Positions 17,776-27,028 are shown, counted from the stretch's first letter. The stretch: DNA of 58,868 nucleotides from Actinomycetota bacterium (GCA_003134555.1 PLBO01000109.1:1-58868); one strand, 5' to 3'. The notes: generated by a model from the sequence alone, not told the origin. Numbers and translations are program-made.

Positions 17776-19043
17776 GTTGTAGCGGGCTCCGCGCTCAGCC
17801 AGAGGAAGCGCCGGGTGCCGGTCGTGACCCGGACGCGATGATCGATACGGTAACCGACGACCCACACCGGCTCGGCACCGACCAGAACCGGCGCCGAGGC
17901 GCGGCGGCTCGCGGCGACGCCGGCCTCGGCCAGCGCGTCGTGCAGGAGCTTCGAACCACCACGGCCCAGGGGGCGGAACCGCTCGCCGGGCTCGGCCGCC
18001 CGGACGACCACCGACGTAGGCACGCGATCGGCATCGCACACCGCGCGCTCGCGACCGTCGGGCCAGGCCACCGGAGGTCCGTGCTCGATCCACGCCTCGA
18101 TCTCGACGTCGGCGAAGCGGGCGCGGCCCGGAAGTGCGAGGACGACCGGCGCAGTGTCGGGCGCCGCGGCGTCGACGCGCACGAGCCGTCCGCGCACGCG
18201 CTCGATCCGATCGCCGCCGGGGAGCTCCGCGGCGCGCGCGTCGCCACGCGCGACCGCGAGAACCCGCTCGACGGCAACCGACGGCGGAGCCGGCGCCCCG
18301 AGCCACTGCCGGATGACGCGCCGGGCCAACGCGCGCGGCAAGGCGGCCAGGGATACGGCATCGTGGGGTTCGTGTCGTGATGCGAGCGCATCGAGCAGCT
18401 CGTCGTCGTCGCGAAGGAGCTCGGCCTGACGGGCGAGCACCTCGACGAGATCGCGATCGGTTCCACCTTCGAGGCGCGGGATGACCTCGCGGCGCAGCCA
18501 CACGCGCCGGTGGTGCAGGTCGTCGTTCATCGGATCGTGCATAGGAGTCAATCCCAGGCGCGCGCACAGCTCGTGCGTGTCACGGCGCCTGGAGTCCAGC
18601 AACGGCCGGCGGACGAACCCGCGGCGCGCGGCCATTCCCGACAGGCCCGCCGCGGCCGCGCCGCGCAGCATCTGCAACAGCACGGTCTCCGCCTGGTCGT
18701 CGCGCGTGTGTGCGACCAGGATCGCCTCCGCGCCCAGCTCGGCTCGAACGCGCTCCAACGCGTCGTAACGCGCGTCCCGGGCCCTGGATTCGAGATTCGG
18801 ACCCGCAGGTACGTCGACGTGCTCGACGCGCGACCGCGCGCCGAATCGCGCCGCGGCGCGCTTCACGGTCTCGGCATCGTGACCGGTACCCGCGCGCAGT
18901 CCGTGATCGACGTAGACCGCGCACACGTCGAAACCGTGGTCGCACGCGAGCGCGAGGAGCGCCAACGAATCGGCCCCGCCGCTGCACGCGACGACAACGC
19001 TCCCCGGGACTTCGAGATCGTCGACCGCCTCGGAGAGATTCAC
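17772..19043 (-). CDS. tilS: tRNA(Ile)-lysidine synthase
   Basis: Modifies C34 of tRNA-Ile(CAU) with lysine so that it reads AUA. The 423-aa protein has the PP-loop [30 protein letters not shown], the tRNA-contact region [18 protein letters not shown] and [17 protein letters not shown] TilS substrate-binding domain follows and a C-terminal domain ([21 protein letters not shown]-like) is present. The start is placed at GTG 19043, which overlaps the DUF2342 stop by 4 nt; the frame is open to 19127 but that part lies inside the upstream gene. Confidence 0.94.
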   Translation of the reverse strand: MNLSEAVDDLEVPGSVVVACSGGADSLALLALACDHGFDVCAVYVDHGLRAGTGHDAETVKRAAARFGARSRVEHVDVPAGPNLESRARDARYDALERVRAELGAEAILVAHTRDDQAETVLLQMLRGAAAAGLSGMAARRGFVRRPLLDSRRRDTHELCARLGLTPMHDPMNDDLHHRRVWLRREVIPRLEGGTDRDLVEVLARQAELLRDDDELLDALASRHEPHDAVSLAALPRALARRVIRQWLGAPAPPSVAVERVLAVARGDARAAELPGGDRIERVRGRLVRVDAAAPDTAPVVLALPGRARFADVEIEAWIEHGPPVAWPDGRERAVCDADRVPTSVVVRAAEPGERFRPLGRGGSKLLHDALAEAGVAASRRASAPVLVGAEPVWVVGYRIDHRVRVTTGTRRFLWLSAEPATT

Positions 19044-20140
19044 ACGCGCGCGGCGTCGACTCGAGCGAGCCACCGGGCGGGCTCGTCGAGCTCCGCCACC
19101 GTCGGGAGGTTCTGAGGTGCGCGCCACACGGCGTCGAACGCCGGCCGGCCGCCGATCTCGTACACACCGCGTACGAACCGTTCACCGACCTCGTACTGCC
19201 GCATCTTCTGCTCGATACCGAGCAGCTTGTGCATCGCGCCCGCGATCCCGCCGATCTTGCGCCGTTGCTGCAGCACGCGCGACATGCGCTCCTGCCCGGC
19301 GACGTGCTCACGGCCGAGGTCGTCCATGACCACGTTGCCGTGACCCTCGAGCACCGACATCAGCGCCTGCACCTGACCGAGCACGCCGCGCTGCGCGGGC
19401 GACGCGAACAAGGCGACGAGGCCGCCCTCGTCGAGAGGGTTGCGTCCGGCGCGCACCTCGTCGACCGCGCTGGAGAGCGCGCGCAACATCGTGCGCGGAT
19501 CGGGGTCGACGAGCTCGAGTGCTTCGCGCACCAGCCCGAGGAAGTAGCCCCGCATCCAGGGAACGCCGGTGAACTGCGCCCGGTGGGTGACCTCGTGGAT
19601 CGCGATCCACAACCGGAAGTCGCGCGGCCGGAACGCGAAGCGCTTCTCGAGCGACAAGATGTTGGCGCCGACGTAGTAGACCGCGTCGGTTGGGGCGTCA
19701 CCGGGAACGGCGTCGGGGCCGCCGGGGACGAGCAGGTCGTACTGGCCGAGCACGCGCTTCGCGAGATAACCGAGCAGCCCGCCCATCTCGGTGGCCGCGA
19801 CGCGCCGGCTCACGGGTGAGAACGGGTTGTGGGCCAAGCGCGCGCCGAATCGCTGCATGAGCGGATCGAGGAGCGACCGCATCGACGCGATGTTCGACTC
19901 GACCCAGTCGCGCCGGTCGAGCACGCGCGCCGACGCGTGACCGGGAGCGCGCAACCCCGTGTAGCCCGCGACGAGGTCCTCGGCCCGCACGGTCAGTACG
20001 TCGAAGTCGGCCTGGAGCGAAGCGGCGAGATACGAGTCGGCCAGCGGATCGCGGCCGGCGACGAAGCGGGCAACGCGGCGGGCCGTCGCCCAGTCGACGG
20101 GATCGGGCGCCCGCCCTGCACCGTCGGCAGGCTCGCTCAC
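19040..20140 (-). CDS. zinc-dependent metalloprotease-like protein (DUF2342)
   Basis: A 366-aa member of the actinobacterial DUF2342 family, sometimes annotated as coenzyme F420 biosynthesis-associated protein. Its zincin-like signature is the helix IAIHEVTHRAQFTG, with MSVLEGHGNVVMDD further on, which could supply the third ligand. Family homologues occur directly upstream of tilS, for example Rv3626c. The substrate is unknown. GTG 20140 overlaps the small membrane protein stop (GTGA), keeping it in the same operon; an upstream extension to 20248 would run through that gene. Confidence 0.85.
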   Translation of the reverse strand: MSEPADGAGRAPDPVDWATARRVARFVAGRDPLADSYLAASLQADFDVLTVRAEDLVAGYTGLRAPGHASARVLDRRDWVESNIASMRSLLDPLMQRFGARLAHNPFSPVSRRVAATEMGGLLGYLAKRVLGQYDLLVPGGPDAVPGDAPTDAVYYVGANILSLEKRFAFRPRDFRLWIAIHEVTHRAQFTGVPWMRGYFLGLVREALELVDPDPRTMLRALSSAVDEVRAGRNPLDEGGLVALFASPAQRGVLGQVQALMSVLEGHGNVVMDDLGREHVAGQERMSRVLQQRRKIGGIAGAMHKLLGIEQKMRQYEVGERFVRGVYEIGGRPAFDAVWRAPQNLPTVAELDEPARWLARVDAARV

Positions 20141-20364
20141 TTGCGGGGGCGGCCTTTGGTCTCGAGCCGTCCGACCTTCACCCAGTAGAGGACGGCGAGC
20201 TGGGCCATGACGCCGAAGAAACCAATCGCGAGGAGTGGCGCGATCCAATAGAACCAGAGCTTGCCGCCGGTGTGATCGGCGAACACGTAGACCCCGGTCA
20301 CCAGGCCGACGAGTCCGAGCAAAATGCCGATGATCAGCGCGCTGATGGTGGACGCCTTCACCAC
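20137..20364 (-). CDS. small two-helix membrane protein
   Basis: A 75-aa protein with two predicted transmembrane helices (SALIIGILLGLVGLVTGVYV and WFYWIAPLLAIGFFGVMAQL) and a basic C-terminal tail (ETKGRPRK). No known family is recognised. It has a strong Shine-Dalgarno, GGAGGAGGA, just upstream; either of two consecutive GTG codons (20364 or 20361) could be the start. It is the first gene of the tilS-hpt-folE operon and overlaps the next gene by 4 nt. Confidence 0.7.
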   Translation of the reverse strand: MVKASTISALIIGILLGLVGLVTGVYVFADHTGGKLWFYWIAPLLAIGFFGVMAQLAVLYWVKVGRLETKGRPRK

Positions 20365-20415
20365 TCCTCCTCCACTGACAGTGCGTTCATCGTAGAAGCT
20401 CGGAGCGGCGGTCGA

Positions 20416-20673
20416 TCACTCGGAGGCCGGGTCGGCCTGCTCGGCGATCCCGAGCGCGACGGCGATGCGGATCTTCAGCTCGGACGGCACGTCCTCGTGA
20501 CACTTCGACACGATCACACGACGAAGGTCGATCTCGAACGTAAACCCTTGCGCGCACGGCGGGCACTCGTCGAGGTGGCGGGTGATCGCCTGCCGCTTCC
20601 AGACGGTCAGCTCGCCGTCGAGGTACTCGTAGACGCGCAGGTGGGCGTGTTCACAATCCATGGCGCCCGTCAC
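20416..20673 (-). CDS. zinc anti-sigma factor (RsrA-like)
   Basis: An 85-aa ZAS-domain anti-sigma factor. It has an N-terminal [16 protein letters not shown], then the zinc motif HLDECPPC (HX3CX2C) and [15 protein letters not shown]. In Streptomyces RsrA and mycobacterial RshA, oxidation of these cysteines releases the sigma factor; the same disulfide switch is likely. GTG 20673 overlaps the sigma factor stop by 4 nt, so the two are made in step; ATG 20661 (MDCEHAH) is an alternative. I infer a thiol-oxidative stress role from the family. Confidence 0.85.
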   Translation of the reverse strand: MTGAMDCEHAHLRVYEYLDGELTVWKRQAITRHLDECPPCAQGFTFEIDLRRVIVSKCHEDVPSELKIRIAVALGIAEQADPASE

Positions 20674-21254
20674 CCCCCCGTCGCAGACTCGACTCGCGGC
20701 CGAAGGTTGTTGCGTTCGGCGTAATCCCACAACTTCTTCTGCAGCGCGCGTCTTCCCCGGTGGATGCGACTCATCACGGTTCCGATGGGTACGTCGAGGA
20801 TCTCTGCGATCTCCTTGTAGGAGAAGCCCTCGACGTCGGCCAGGATCACCGCCATGCGGAACTGCTCCGGAATCGACTCCAGCGCCTCCTTCACCTCCGA
20901 GTCGGGGATCCCCTCCATGACCTCGGCTTCAGGAGTGCGCGCGGCCTCGGCTGCTTCGAGACCGCCGAGGCGACGGAAGATGTAGAAATCCTCCACGTCG
21001 TCGAGGTCGACCTGATCGGGCCGGCGCTTCTTCGCGCGGTACTGGTTGATGAAGGTGTTCGTGAGGATCTTGTAGAGCCACGCCTTCAGGTTCGTGCCCT
21101 CGTGGAAGCCCTCGAAGCCGCGGTATGCGCGCAGGAAGGTTTCCTGCACCAGGTCCTCGGCGTCGCTCGGATTGCGCGTCATGCGCAACGCGGCCGCGTA
21201 GAGGGCCGACATGTAAGGCATCGCCTGCTCTGCAAACCCTGCCGGGTCGGCCAT
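20670..21254 (-). CDS. sigR: ECF sigma factor, SigR/SigH type
   Basis: A 194-aa group IV sigma factor. Region 2 is [20 protein letters not shown] with [20 protein letters not shown] and [21 protein letters not shown] linker contains [14 protein letters not shown]. Region 4 is [20 protein letters not shown] with [20 protein letters not shown]. The sequence closely resembles SigR of Streptomyces and SigH of mycobacteria, which control thioredoxin and proteasome-related genes on disulfide stress. The coupled ZAS anti-sigma gene downstream agrees. I did not find an own GGAAT/GTT promoter in the short 48-bp gap upstream. Confidence 0.92.
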   Translation of the reverse strand: MADPAGFAEQAMPYMSALYAAALRMTRNPSDAEDLVQETFLRAYRGFEGFHEGTNLKAWLYKILTNTFINQYRAKKRRPDQVDLDDVEDFYIFRRLGGLEAAEAARTPEAEVMEGIPDSEVKEALESIPEQFRMAVILADVEGFSYKEIAEILDVPIGTVMSRIHRGRRALQKKLWDYAERNNLRPRVESATGG

Positions 21255-21302
21255 GTGAGCAGGGTACCCGTCGACCGCGTCGATCCGGGCGCCGCCGCCG
21301 TC

Positions 21303-23411
21303 TCACCCGACGGTCCCCGGGCTCAGGTCGTAGATCGTGGTTCCGCCGACGGTCTGCGCGGTGAAGTTCTGCTCCACCCACTGGGTGATGGCGCTCGACG
21401 TGCTCGCGCCTCCGGCACCACCGCCACCGGGACCACCGCCACCGGGACCACCGCCAGCGGCGATGAAGTAGTGGATCTCACCGGCCCGGACGTACTGCTC
21501 GAACTGGGCGAGCGTCGGAGTCGGGTCGGTGCCGTTGAAGCCGCCGATCGCCATGATCGGCTGTCCCGACGCCAGTTGGTAACCGGCCGCGTTGTTCGCA
21601 CCGATCGCGGCAGCCGTCCAGCGAAAGCCCGTGCTCTTCTCGAACAGCGCGGTGATCTGCGCGCTCGGATCCGAGCCGTTGAGGAGTCCGCCGGCTCCAC
21701 CGCGACCACCGGCGGCGCCGGTACCGCCGCCGGGCGGGGTGCCGCCGAACGCTGGACCACCCAACCCGGGTGCGGGGTTGAAACCGCCCGGAAGGGCCGC
21801 GCCGAGACCGCCGGGGGGCGCACCGCGCGCGCCGGCGAAGCCGCGGTTCCCTCCGAGGCGGAAACCGTTGCGGCCGGGTCCGCGTGCGGCGCTCGCGGGC
21901 CCCGCGGTCGGCAGCGCGCCGGCGTGAGGCTGGGCGACGGTCGACAGCGTGTAGGCGGCGGGTGCTGCAAGGCCGAGCGCGACCGCCGCGATCGCGAGCA
22001 CGACGCCGACGCGTCCGCGAATGGTCGAAGAGATCGCGACGACGAGCGCGACACCGAGCCCGCACAACAACAACGTGGTCCGCAGCATCGGGAACCAGGT
22101 CGGCGTGCGGTGCAAGAGCACGTACGCCCAGATGGCGGTGATCGCGATCACGAACCCGAGCAGCGCCCGCACGAAGCGGTTGTCGCGCCGGGCCCAAAAG
22201 GTCGTCACGCCGATGCCGACGATCGCACCGATCGCGGGCGCGAGCGCGACCGAGTAGTACTCGTGGATGATGCCCTTGCCCAGCGAGAACGCCAGTCCAG
22301 TGAGGACCAACCAACCGCCCCAGAGCGCGAGCGCGGCGCGCGTTCGGTCGGTGCGCGCGCGGTTCGCGGTGAACGCGAGACCGGCGACCAACAGCACCAA
22401 CGCCGCGGGCAGCAGCCACGAGATCTGCCCACCGAACGCCGAGTTGAACATGCGCGTCAGCCCGGTCGGCCCCCATCGACCGGCAGCACCTTGCGGCGCG
22501 CCGCCGACGCTCCCCGACTCTTGGCCGGTCAGCCGTCCGAAGCCGTTGTAGCCGAATAACACGTTCCAGAAGCTGTTGTTCTGCGACCCGCCGATATACG
22601 GACGGCTCGACGCGGGCCAGAGGTCCACGACCGCTACCCACCAGCCACCGGCTGCGAGCGTCGTCAATCCGAGCAACACGACGTGACCGATCCGTCGTGC
22701 GAGCTGAGGCGGTCCGGCGAACAGGTACACGATTCCGAAGGCCGGCAGCACGAGGAACGCCTGCAACTCCTTCGCGAGGAAGCCGAAGCCGACGAAGACA
22801 CCCGTCGCGACGATCCAGCGCACGCGGCCGTCTTCGAGGGCGCGGGTCATCGTGTACGCACCGGCCACGAGGAGAAGCACCAACAGTGCGTCGGGGTTGT
22901 TGAACCGGAACATCAACGCGGCAACAGGAGTGAGCGCGAACACCGCGCCCGCGATCAGGGCCGCGACCGGCGAGAACCACCGCTTGACCGTCGCGAACAG
23001 GATGCCGACCGCCGCGACGCCCTCGAGTGCTTGCGGCACGAGCACGCTCCACGCGTTGACACCGAACACACGCGCCGAGAGCTCCATCACCCAGAGCGAC
23101 GCGGGCGTCTTGTCGACGGTGACGAAGTTCGACGCGTCGGTCGAGCCGAAGAAGAACGCTTTCCAGCTCTTCGTGCCGGCTTGCACGGCCGCGGAGTAGT
23201 ACGAGTTCGCCCAACCCGACGCGCCGAGGTCCCAGAGGTAGAGCGCGGCCGTGAGCGAGAGCAGCAGAAGCAACGCGGGCCGGACCCACGCGGGGTCGGA
23301 GTCCGGCCCGCGCCACAATCGCTCGACGCGCGGCCGTCGCCGTTCGGGCCGCACGAGCGACGCGTCGAGCACCGGGGAGTCGTCCACGCGAGGTGGGCTG
23401 ATGATGCTCAT
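21303..23411 (-). CDS. GT-C glycosyltransferase, YkcB/ArnT-like, Gly-rich C-terminus
   Basis: A 702-aa integral membrane protein: a short cytoplasmic arm, then about 12 hydrophobic segments (for example PALLLLLSLTAALYLWDLG). The first luminal loop ANSYYSAAVQAGTKSWKAFF is typical of the PMT_2/YkcB branch. After the last helix there is a Gly/Ala/Pro-rich linker (residues about 500-590) and a soluble domain (ITALFEKSTGFRWTAAAIGA) ending with a second Gly-rich run. It probably transfers a sugar from a polyprenyl-phosphate donor to a surface acceptor. Its ATG overlaps the GtrA stop by 4 nt, so it acts with the GtrA and GT2-GtrA genes upstream, which could make and flip that donor. Confidence 0.85.
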   Translation of the reverse strand: MSIISPPRVDDSPVLDASLVRPERRRPRVERLWRGPDSDPAWVRPALLLLLSLTAALYLWDLGASGWANSYYSAAVQAGTKSWKAFFFGSTDASNFVTVDKTPASLWVMELSARVFGVNAWSVLVPQALEGVAAVGILFATVKRWFSPVAALIAGAVFALTPVAALMFRFNNPDALLVLLLVAGAYTMTRALEDGRVRWIVATGVFVGFGFLAKELQAFLVLPAFGIVYLFAGPPQLARRIGHVVLLGLTTLAAGGWWVAVVDLWPASSRPYIGGSQNNSFWNVLFGYNGFGRLTGQESGSVGGAPQGAAGRWGPTGLTRMFNSAFGGQISWLLPAALVLLVAGLAFTANRARTDRTRAALALWGGWLVLTGLAFSLGKGIIHEYYSVALAPAIGAIVGIGVTTFWARRDNRFVRALLGFVIAITAIWAYVLLHRTPTWFPMLRTTLLLCGLGVALVVAISSTIRGRVGVVLAIAAVALGLAAPAAYTLSTVAQPHAGALPTAGPASAARGPGRNGFRLGGNRGFAGARGAPPGGLGAALPGGFNPAPGLGGPAFGGTPPGGGTGAAGGRGGAGGLLNGSDPSAQITALFEKSTGFRWTAAAIGANNAAGYQLASGQPIMAIGGFNGTDPTPTLAQFEQYVRAGEIHYFIAAGGGPGGGGPGGGGAGGASTSSAITQWVEQNFTAQTVGGTTIYDLSPGTVG

Positions 23412-23866
23412 GCGTCGTACTCCTCCGGAGCGGGTTTGAACAGAACCTTGTCGAGCAGCGCGAACTGCACGAGCCAGAGCACACCGAACACGGAGAGGTT
23501 CGCGAGGGGAAGGACCAGCGCGCGCGCCGAGGTCGACCAGGAGGCGACGGCCGACGCGGCAAGTGAGACCGCAACCGTCGATGCGACGAGACCGGCAAGC
23601 GAAAGCATCCAGAAGGGAACGATCTCGCGCGCGAGGTTGCCGCGCCCGGAGCGTCCCCACACCCAGTGCCGGTTCGCGAGGTACGACGGAGCGATGCCGC
23701 AGCAGACCGCGATCACGTTGGCCGACCCGGCCGGCACGCCCGCACCCAGCGCAAGCGCGATGAGGACCGCGGCGCTCAGCAGGGTCGTGCCGACCGAGAC
23801 GACAAGGCAGCGGGACATTCTCTGCAACGTCGCCCGCGGCACGATCGTTCGAAGCGCGTTCGTCAT
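23408..23866 (-). CDS. GtrA-family membrane protein
   Basis: A 152-aa protein with four predicted transmembrane helices of the GtrA type: CLVVSVGTTLLSAAVLIALA, SANVIAVCCGIAPSYLANRH with the family NRHWVWG turn, and two C-terminal helices ending LLDKVLFKP. GtrA proteins are thought to flip polyprenyl-phosphate-linked sugars. ATG 23866 (MTNALRTIVP) overlaps the stop of the GT2-GtrA fusion gene and its own stop overlaps the YkcB-like gene, so the three form a tight operon. The longer frame to 24031 lies inside the upstream gene. Confidence 0.85.
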   Translation of the reverse strand: MTNALRTIVPRATLQRMSRCLVVSVGTTLLSAAVLIALALGAGVPAGSANVIAVCCGIAPSYLANRHWVWGRSGRGNLAREIVPFWMLSLAGLVASTVAVSLAASAVASWSTSARALVLPLANLSVFGVLWLVQFALLDKVLFKPAPEEYDA

Positions 23867-25032
23867 CGTCGGCCTCCGATGGCGACGAAGCGCGCGACCG
23901 CGGCCGACGACCACGTCGCGACCAGGACCGCGACCTGCGCGGCGAGGCTCGTCGTCACGGCGTCGACGAGCGCGAGCGCCGCGCTGGTCGATACGACGGA
24001 GCCGGCAAAGAACGCGAACGACAGGGCCCAACGCGGACGCGAGCGGCGTTCGGTATAGCGCGCGTTGGCCCAGGCGTTGGCGACGAAGGTCGCGGTGACG
24101 GCAACCACGTTGGCGCCGATCGGACCGATCAAACCGTGCGTCGACAGAAAGATGGCCAGCGAGACCGCCGTGCTCGCGGCGCCGATGAGCGAGAACGAGA
24201 CGAAGCGCCGACCGAAGTCATTCGCCAGCGGGGCACGAGCCACGGGACCGAGGTCGACGCGACCGCGGCCCATTGCGAACCGAACGGCCAGGCGAGCCGT
24301 GCCTTTGAGGTCGCCGACGGCGGTCGACACCACGTGCACGCGACTGTCGGTGTCGTCGACCCAGTCGACGGGTACCTCGTGGATGCGCAGGCCATTGCGT
24401 TCCGCCAGAAGCAAGAGCTCGGTATCGAAGAACCAGCCGTTGTCCTCGATCGCGGGCAGGATCCGTTGCGCAACACTCGATCGAACGGCCTTGAATCCGC
24501 ATTGCGCGTCGCGCACGCGTGTCGCGAGCACCGCGCGCAGGATCAGGTTGTAACTACGCGAGATGACCTCGCGCTTCGGATGGCGCGCCACGTGTGATCC
24601 CGGCGCGAGACGCGAGCCGATCGCGACATCCGAGTGGCCCGAGACAAGCGGAGCGACGAGCGGCAGCAGCGCGCCGAGCTCGGTCGAAAGGTCGACGTCC
24701 ATGTACGCGACGACATCGGCGTCGCTCGCGCTCCATGCACTCCGCAGTGCGAAGCCTCGGCCTTTCCGGTCGAGGTGCGAGGCGCGTACCCATGGGAGCT
24801 CCCGCGCGAGCCGCTCGGCTATCGACCACGTGTCATCGGTGGATGCGTTGTCGACGATCGTGATCCGCCACGAGAACGGGAAGTCATCGGTCAAGTAGCC
24901 GTGGAGGCGCCGGACACCCGACTCGAGGGTTCGCTCCTCGTTGTAGACCGGAAGCACCACGTCCACGACCGGTGCGTCCGCGACCGGCACGCGCACACTT
25001 CTCAGCGCCGGGGCGGTTCCTTGCTCTCGCAT
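23863..25032 (-). CDS. fused GT2 polyprenyl-phosphate glycosyltransferase and GtrA domain
   Basis: A 389-aa two-domain protein. Residues about 20-250 are a DPM1-like GT2: VDVVLPVYNEERTLESGVRR, the NASTDDTW motif, the DxD-type AYMDVDLSTELGALL, AIGSRL and DAQCGFKAVRSSVAQR. Residues about 265-389 are a GtrA-like set of four helices, including the VANAWANARYTERRSRP turn. The GT2 part should load a sugar on polyprenyl phosphate on the cytoplasmic face and the GtrA part pass it across. A second separate GtrA gene follows directly, which is redundant or marks a heteromeric flippase. Confidence 0.87.
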   Translation of the reverse strand: MREQGTAPALRSVRVPVADAPVVDVVLPVYNEERTLESGVRRLHGYLTDDFPFSWRITIVDNASTDDTWSIAERLARELPWVRASHLDRKGRGFALRSAWSASDADVVAYMDVDLSTELGALLPLVAPLVSGHSDVAIGSRLAPGSHVARHPKREVISRSYNLILRAVLATRVRDAQCGFKAVRSSVAQRILPAIEDNGWFFDTELLLLAERNGLRIHEVPVDWVDDTDSRVHVVSTAVGDLKGTARLAVRFAMGRGRVDLGPVARAPLANDFGRRFVSFSLIGAASTAVSLAIFLSTHGLIGPIGANVVAVTATFVANAWANARYTERRSRPRWALSFAFFAGSVVSTSAALALVDAVTTSLAAQVAVLVATWSSAAVARFVAIGGRR

Positions 25033-25119
25033 CTGCCAAAGATCGTCGGCTCAGGTGAGCCGAGTCTTGGAGGGAGGCAAGAATCGGTTGAGAACGCGAT
25101 CCTTGCCTGCGCGCCGGGT

Positions 25120-25779
25120 TTACGGCTCGCTGTGCCGCAACTGGTCGGCAATCGCGCGCAGCCCGGAGAGGCGCTGGTCGAGTGGCACCGCGGGAAAGTG
25201 GCAGATGCGCGGCGCCGGCGACGGGTCGACGGGAATGCTGTTCCACTCGGTGCCGAGCAACGTCGTTCGGAAGTACATCGGCGTCGGACGTACGAGGCGA
25301 ACTCTGGGATCGAGCTCGTAGCCGAGCAGCTCGAGTATCGCCGCGTTCTCCCACCACTTGTGATGGAGATAGCCCGTCGACCTCCACACACGCGCAAGGA
25401 ACCGCTGCGTCTTCCAGTGCCGGCGGAGAAGCCACACGCCCGCGTTCGGAATCGGATCGTCGCCCTCGTTCGTGCTGTGCGCGGCGAGGGCCATCAGTGA
25501 GCTCGGTTCGAGCGCATCCAGGACGTCGACCGAACCGTCGACCACCGCCGCGTCGGCGTCGATCCACAACACCACTTCGTAGACACGGAGTAGAGACCGG
25601 ACGAGCTGAACCTTGCTCCACGAGGCAGGACGGTCGCGGGCCAGGACCTCACCACGAAGACACAAGTCGTATCCATGGTGGGTGGCGAAGGGCGCGAACG
25701 TGGCGCCGGAGACTTCCAGCAGTTCTGCGTGGGGCCCCGCGCCGATAGAGCACAGGACTTTTCGCGGGGCGCTCACCAC
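25120..25779 (-). CDS. GT-A fold glycosyltransferase, GT34/GT8-like
   Basis: A 219-aa soluble protein with the pattern of galactosyltransferase GMA12/MNN10 (GT34) or GT8 enzymes. It has HHGYDLCL near the start, SKVQLVRSLLRVYEVVLWID leading to the DxD in WIDADAAVVDG, then NAGVWLLRRHWKTQRFL with KWWENAAILELL. The C-terminus has HFPAVPLDQRLSGLRA, which may hold the second metal-binding His. Such enzymes retain the anomeric configuration of a UDP- or GDP-sugar. Two consecutive GTGs (25779, 25776) are possible starts. It is 86 bp from the GT2-GtrA gene end and so may be a separate unit. Confidence 0.7.
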   Translation of the reverse strand: MVSAPRKVLCSIGAGPHAELLEVSGATFAPFATHHGYDLCLRGEVLARDRPASWSKVQLVRSLLRVYEVVLWIDADAAVVDGSVDVLDALEPSSLMALAAHSTNEGDDPIPNAGVWLLRRHWKTQRFLARVWRSTGYLHHKWWENAAILELLGYELDPRVRLVRPTPMYFRTTLLGTEWNSIPVDPSPAPRICHFPAVPLDQRLSGLRAIADQLRHSEP

Positions 25780-25841
25780 TGCGCGAATGTAGCCGCCTCA
25801 GGTGACTCCAAGGTCAATTGCGGTCGTCGAATGCGGAGCGG

Positions 25842-26240
25842 TTATTCGGCTTCCTCGCTGGCATCGACAGATTGCCCGGGCGGCGACCCCGCCGATCGCC
25901 GCAGGGTGGCGACCTCTTCTTGCAGGAGTGCGTGCTTTTCGGCGAGGGTCCGAGTCCGGTCCTCGAGCCTCGAGAGCTCCCACGAGAAGTGCAAATCCAG
26001 GCACAACAGGAACACCGAGGCGAAGAGCAGGAGCGTTGCGGGCTGGTAGTAGATCCCCGCGATACTCGATATCGGGTTGAGCAGATTGGGAACCGCCGCG
26101 AGGACCAGCACACCCACGCCGACGGTGAGCCAGAGGATCGCGTACTTTGCGCGCAGCTGCCGCCGGCGAACCAGGCGCAGGATGAACCAGATCGTAAATA
26201 CGGCGAGGAGCAGGACGAAGATGTGCGCTCGCGCGTTCAT
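25842..26240 (-). CDS. DUF2304 membrane protein
   Basis: A 132-aa protein with three hydrophobic helices (AHIFVLLLAVFTIWFILRLV, YAILWLTVGVGVLVLAAV, TLLLFASVFLLCLDLHF) followed by an acidic coiled-coil-like tail (ELSRLEDRTRTLAEKHALLQ). This is the DUF2304 layout, which often sits beside a GT2 gene in polysaccharide loci. Its ATG 26240 overlaps the stop of the GT2 gene upstream by 4 nt, so the two products probably form a complex at the membrane. No enzymatic motif is seen. Confidence 0.8.
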   Translation of the reverse strand: MNARAHIFVLLLAVFTIWFILRLVRRRQLRAKYAILWLTVGVGVLVLAAVPNLLNPISSIAGIYYQPATLLLFASVFLLCLDLHFSWELSRLEDRTRTLAEKHALLQEEVATLRRSAGSPPGQSVDASEEAE

Positions 26241-27028
26241 GTCGATGCCTGCCGGCGCCAACGACGCCGACGCCTCACCGATGTGGCCATGACGACGAGA
26301 AGTCGCAGGTAGTAGTACGCGAGGCGAACACGTCGGGTCGAAGGTGCACCGTGAGACCGACTTCGGATCCGGACGGGCACCTCGCCGGCCGCAAAGCCGG
26401 CATTGCATGCGAGCACGAGGGCTTCGACCGAGTCCAGATACTCGACCGGATAAGTCTCTGCGAAGTACTCCAGCATGGGACGCGAGAACGCGCGGAAGCC
26501 GGAGGTCGTGTCGGTGAACGTCTCGCCGACGAGTGCTTTGACCAGGTTACGAAGAACCCCCATCGAGCGAAGGCGAGTCGCGCTGATCGGATAGGTGACC
26601 TCTCCGCCGCTCGCGAAGCGGCTGCCGATCACGAGGTCGAGCCCGCGGTCCAGACCAGCCACGAGCTTGGTGATCTCGCGCGGGTCGTGCTGGCCGTCGG
26701 CGTCGAACTGAACCGCACAGTCGTAGCCGCGCAGGACGGCATACTGGAACGCGGTCCGGAGCGCGCCACCGATTCCGAGGTTGAACGGCAACTCGAGGAC
26801 GGCTGCGCCGGTGCTCCGAGCGACCGACGCCGTTGCGTCGCGCGAGCCATCCGACACCACTACGACGTCACAGCCCGGAAGGCAGGCCGCCAGCTCGGCC
26901 AGGGTTCCAGGAAGTGACTGCGCTTCATTGAACGCCGGGATCGCGATGAGAAGGCCGCCGCGCGGGGCATCACGGTTCGCGGCCGAGACCAGCTCACGGC
27001 CCTCTGGAATCGCGGTCACGTCGCTCAC
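26237..27028 (-). CDS. GT2 glycosyltransferase (DPM1-like)
   Basis: A 263-aa GT2 enzyme with GGLLIAIPAFNEAQSLPGTL, VVVVSDGSRDATASVAR, NLGIGGALRTAFQYA, the metal-binding QFDADGQHDPREITKL, VIGSRFASGG and the C-terminal TSGFRAFSRPMLEYFAE. It lacks transmembrane helices, and ends in an Arg-rich stretch (SVRRRRRWRRQ) that may contact the membrane. It likely makes a polyprenyl-phosphate sugar or transfers one to a lipid carrier. GTG 27028 follows a good AAGGAG. It is coupled to the DUF2304 gene. Confidence 0.87.
   Translation of the reverse strand: MSDVTAIPEGRELVSAANRDAPRGGLLIAIPAFNEAQSLPGTLAELAACLPGCDVVVVSDGSRDATASVARSTGAAVLELPFNLGIGGALRTAFQYAVLRGYDCAVQFDADGQHDPREITKLVAGLDRGLDLVIGSRFASGGEVTYPISATRLRSMGVLRNLVKALVGETFTDTTSGFRAFSRPMLEYFAETYPVEYLDSVEALVLACNAGFAAGEVPVRIRSRSHGAPSTRRVRLAYYYLRLLVVMATSVRRRRRWRRQAST

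Noticed and set aside
21420-21900. Gly-rich repeats as a separate PE_PGRS-like gene
   Set aside because: They are the linker and tail of the YkcB-like protein, in the same frame as its helices.
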